64,000 nucleotides of DNA, from contig OX352765.1 in assembly GCA_947095585.1 (NCBI GenBank), positions 89,054,965-89,118,964 on the forward strand, in the 5' to 3' direction. The notes beneath the pieces are model-generated. The model did not search any database. It was not told the DNA's origin and worked only from the letters and a program-made list of their open reading frames with translations. Position numbers and translations under genes: made by a program. This DNA comes from Nephrocerus scutellatus (Eukaryota > Arthropoda > Insecta > Diptera > Pipunculidae). Each line of letters begins with the position of its first letter. Position 1 is the first letter of the stretch. Positions 63,111 to 64,000 of the stretch are shown here, in pieces.

Positions 63111-64000
63111 ATTATAGCTCTTAACTAATAAAATAATATTTTCCTTTGTAACCACTCCAGCCAAATAGCTTTACAACACAAGAGTTATTCGCAACAACAA
63201 AGTAAACTGTAAGCAGGAAATATTTTAAAGCTGCATATTTTTGTATATTTGAGTGTGTATCCATAGACATATAAATGTACCTATATAATATATTCAATTA
63301 CATTATTTTGGAAAACATTAACATTTATATGCTGATGACATTTAAATACTTTATGAGAAGCAGGAAATATTTGTCCTATGGTCGGTGAGTAGTTCAAGAA
63401 GTTGGCTCAGAAGCCTTACAAAACACACAGAATTCGTTCTCACCCATTTAAGAACTTTGATTAAAAATCTGTCTTGCCAAAGGACAAAGATTGAGATTGC
63501 AGTTTTTTTGACGGGAATTGCGAGCAATCTGTATCCTGTCCTCTCGTCTCGAGTTGTCTCCTAATTATCCTTCTTCGTTTCTGTTTCTTTTTCACTTTCG
63601 ATTCAAGAAACTTTCTTCGATCAAAACATTATGTTTGTAGTTGGCTTTTGTGGCTCTATCAACTTGGTTTTTAACTTAAAAGTAAGCTAAGAGTGATTGG
63701 CAGGCAAAAGAGCAACCAACAAACTACACCAACACATAATTAATTAGAAATTAGAAAGTTTATAAAGTTGTCACTTGTCGTTTACACCACATAGAGGATT
63801 TTTCCTTTTGGGGATGGTCGGTAGGTCGATGCTTTAAAATGAATTTGTTCAAAGTCCAAATTGGATTTAGAAAGTTTTTGTAACTTTACACCGGTTTAGG
63901 GCGTTATAAATGCTCGCAAGTTCCGCATGAACTCTCCATAATCGTAAAGAATAAAAATTGATCGTTTTAAGGGTCCTTAACTTTTATTACCAGTTATTGT
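63111..64000. other. Right end of window, nothing recognised
   Basis: AT-rich; no coding, repeat or RNA gene signal recognised. Confidence 0.3.

Noticed and set aside
1..64000. CRISPR array, bacterial operon or phage features
   Set aside because: No direct-repeat/spacer pattern, no Shine-Dalgarno-led gene runs; spliced genes and LINEs show a eukaryotic nuclear genome.

Overview
This is about 64 kb of AT-rich nuclear DNA from an insect, most likely a fly (Diptera). The evidence is short GT-AG introns inside compact genes mixed with very long transposon-filled introns, jockey-type and RNase H-bearing non-LTR retrotransposons, and a D,D41D mariner of the kind I recall from tephritid fruit flies. 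Tephritidae is a plausible guess, but nothing here proves the family.

Only two host genes can be built with confidence, both on the minus strand. The large one (15923-49634) has seven coding exons that join without a frame break into a 352-residue protein with four predicted membrane segments and a long Arg-Gly, acidic and Asn-rich cytoplasmic tail. Its introns hold most of the mobile DNA between 16.6 and 49.5 kb. In its 11.4-kb fifth intron, on the same strand, sits a compact three-exon gene (22943-23675) for a second four-membrane-segment protein of 203 residues. I recognise neither family securely; the first resembles insect pasiflora/Fire exit-type tetraspan proteins only in general layout.

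The rest is a layered record of mobile elements. Left flank (0-15 kb): a decayed endonuclease-RT element (called family A here) and a jockey RT piece; an 11-bp G/T-rich minisatellite between two 220-bp direct repeats; a dead D,D41D mariner; a degenerate tandem repeat; a LOA-like RT piece; a second minisatellite next to a Helitron remnant; and a family B element carrying an inserted family A fragment and an inserted SINE. Gene introns (16-49 kb): further fragments of families A, B and G, an RNase H-bearing LOA-like element inserted into a family G copy with target-site duplication, two copies of a tandem-repeat element, a near-perfect hairpin, SINEs, and a nearly complete 4.5-kb jockey-clade element with one frameshift. 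Right flank (49.6-64 kb): a SINE, a third minisatellite, an endonuclease fragment, a 1309-bp mariner with an uninterrupted transposase, and more LINE fragments.

The signals that best deserve follow-up are a tRNA-headed SINE family (at least five copies, three with perfect target-site duplications), the mariner that may be intact, the two four-membrane-segment genes nested on the same strand, and three related minisatellites that each lie against mobile-element sequence. Element family letters A-G are labels used only in this annotation.
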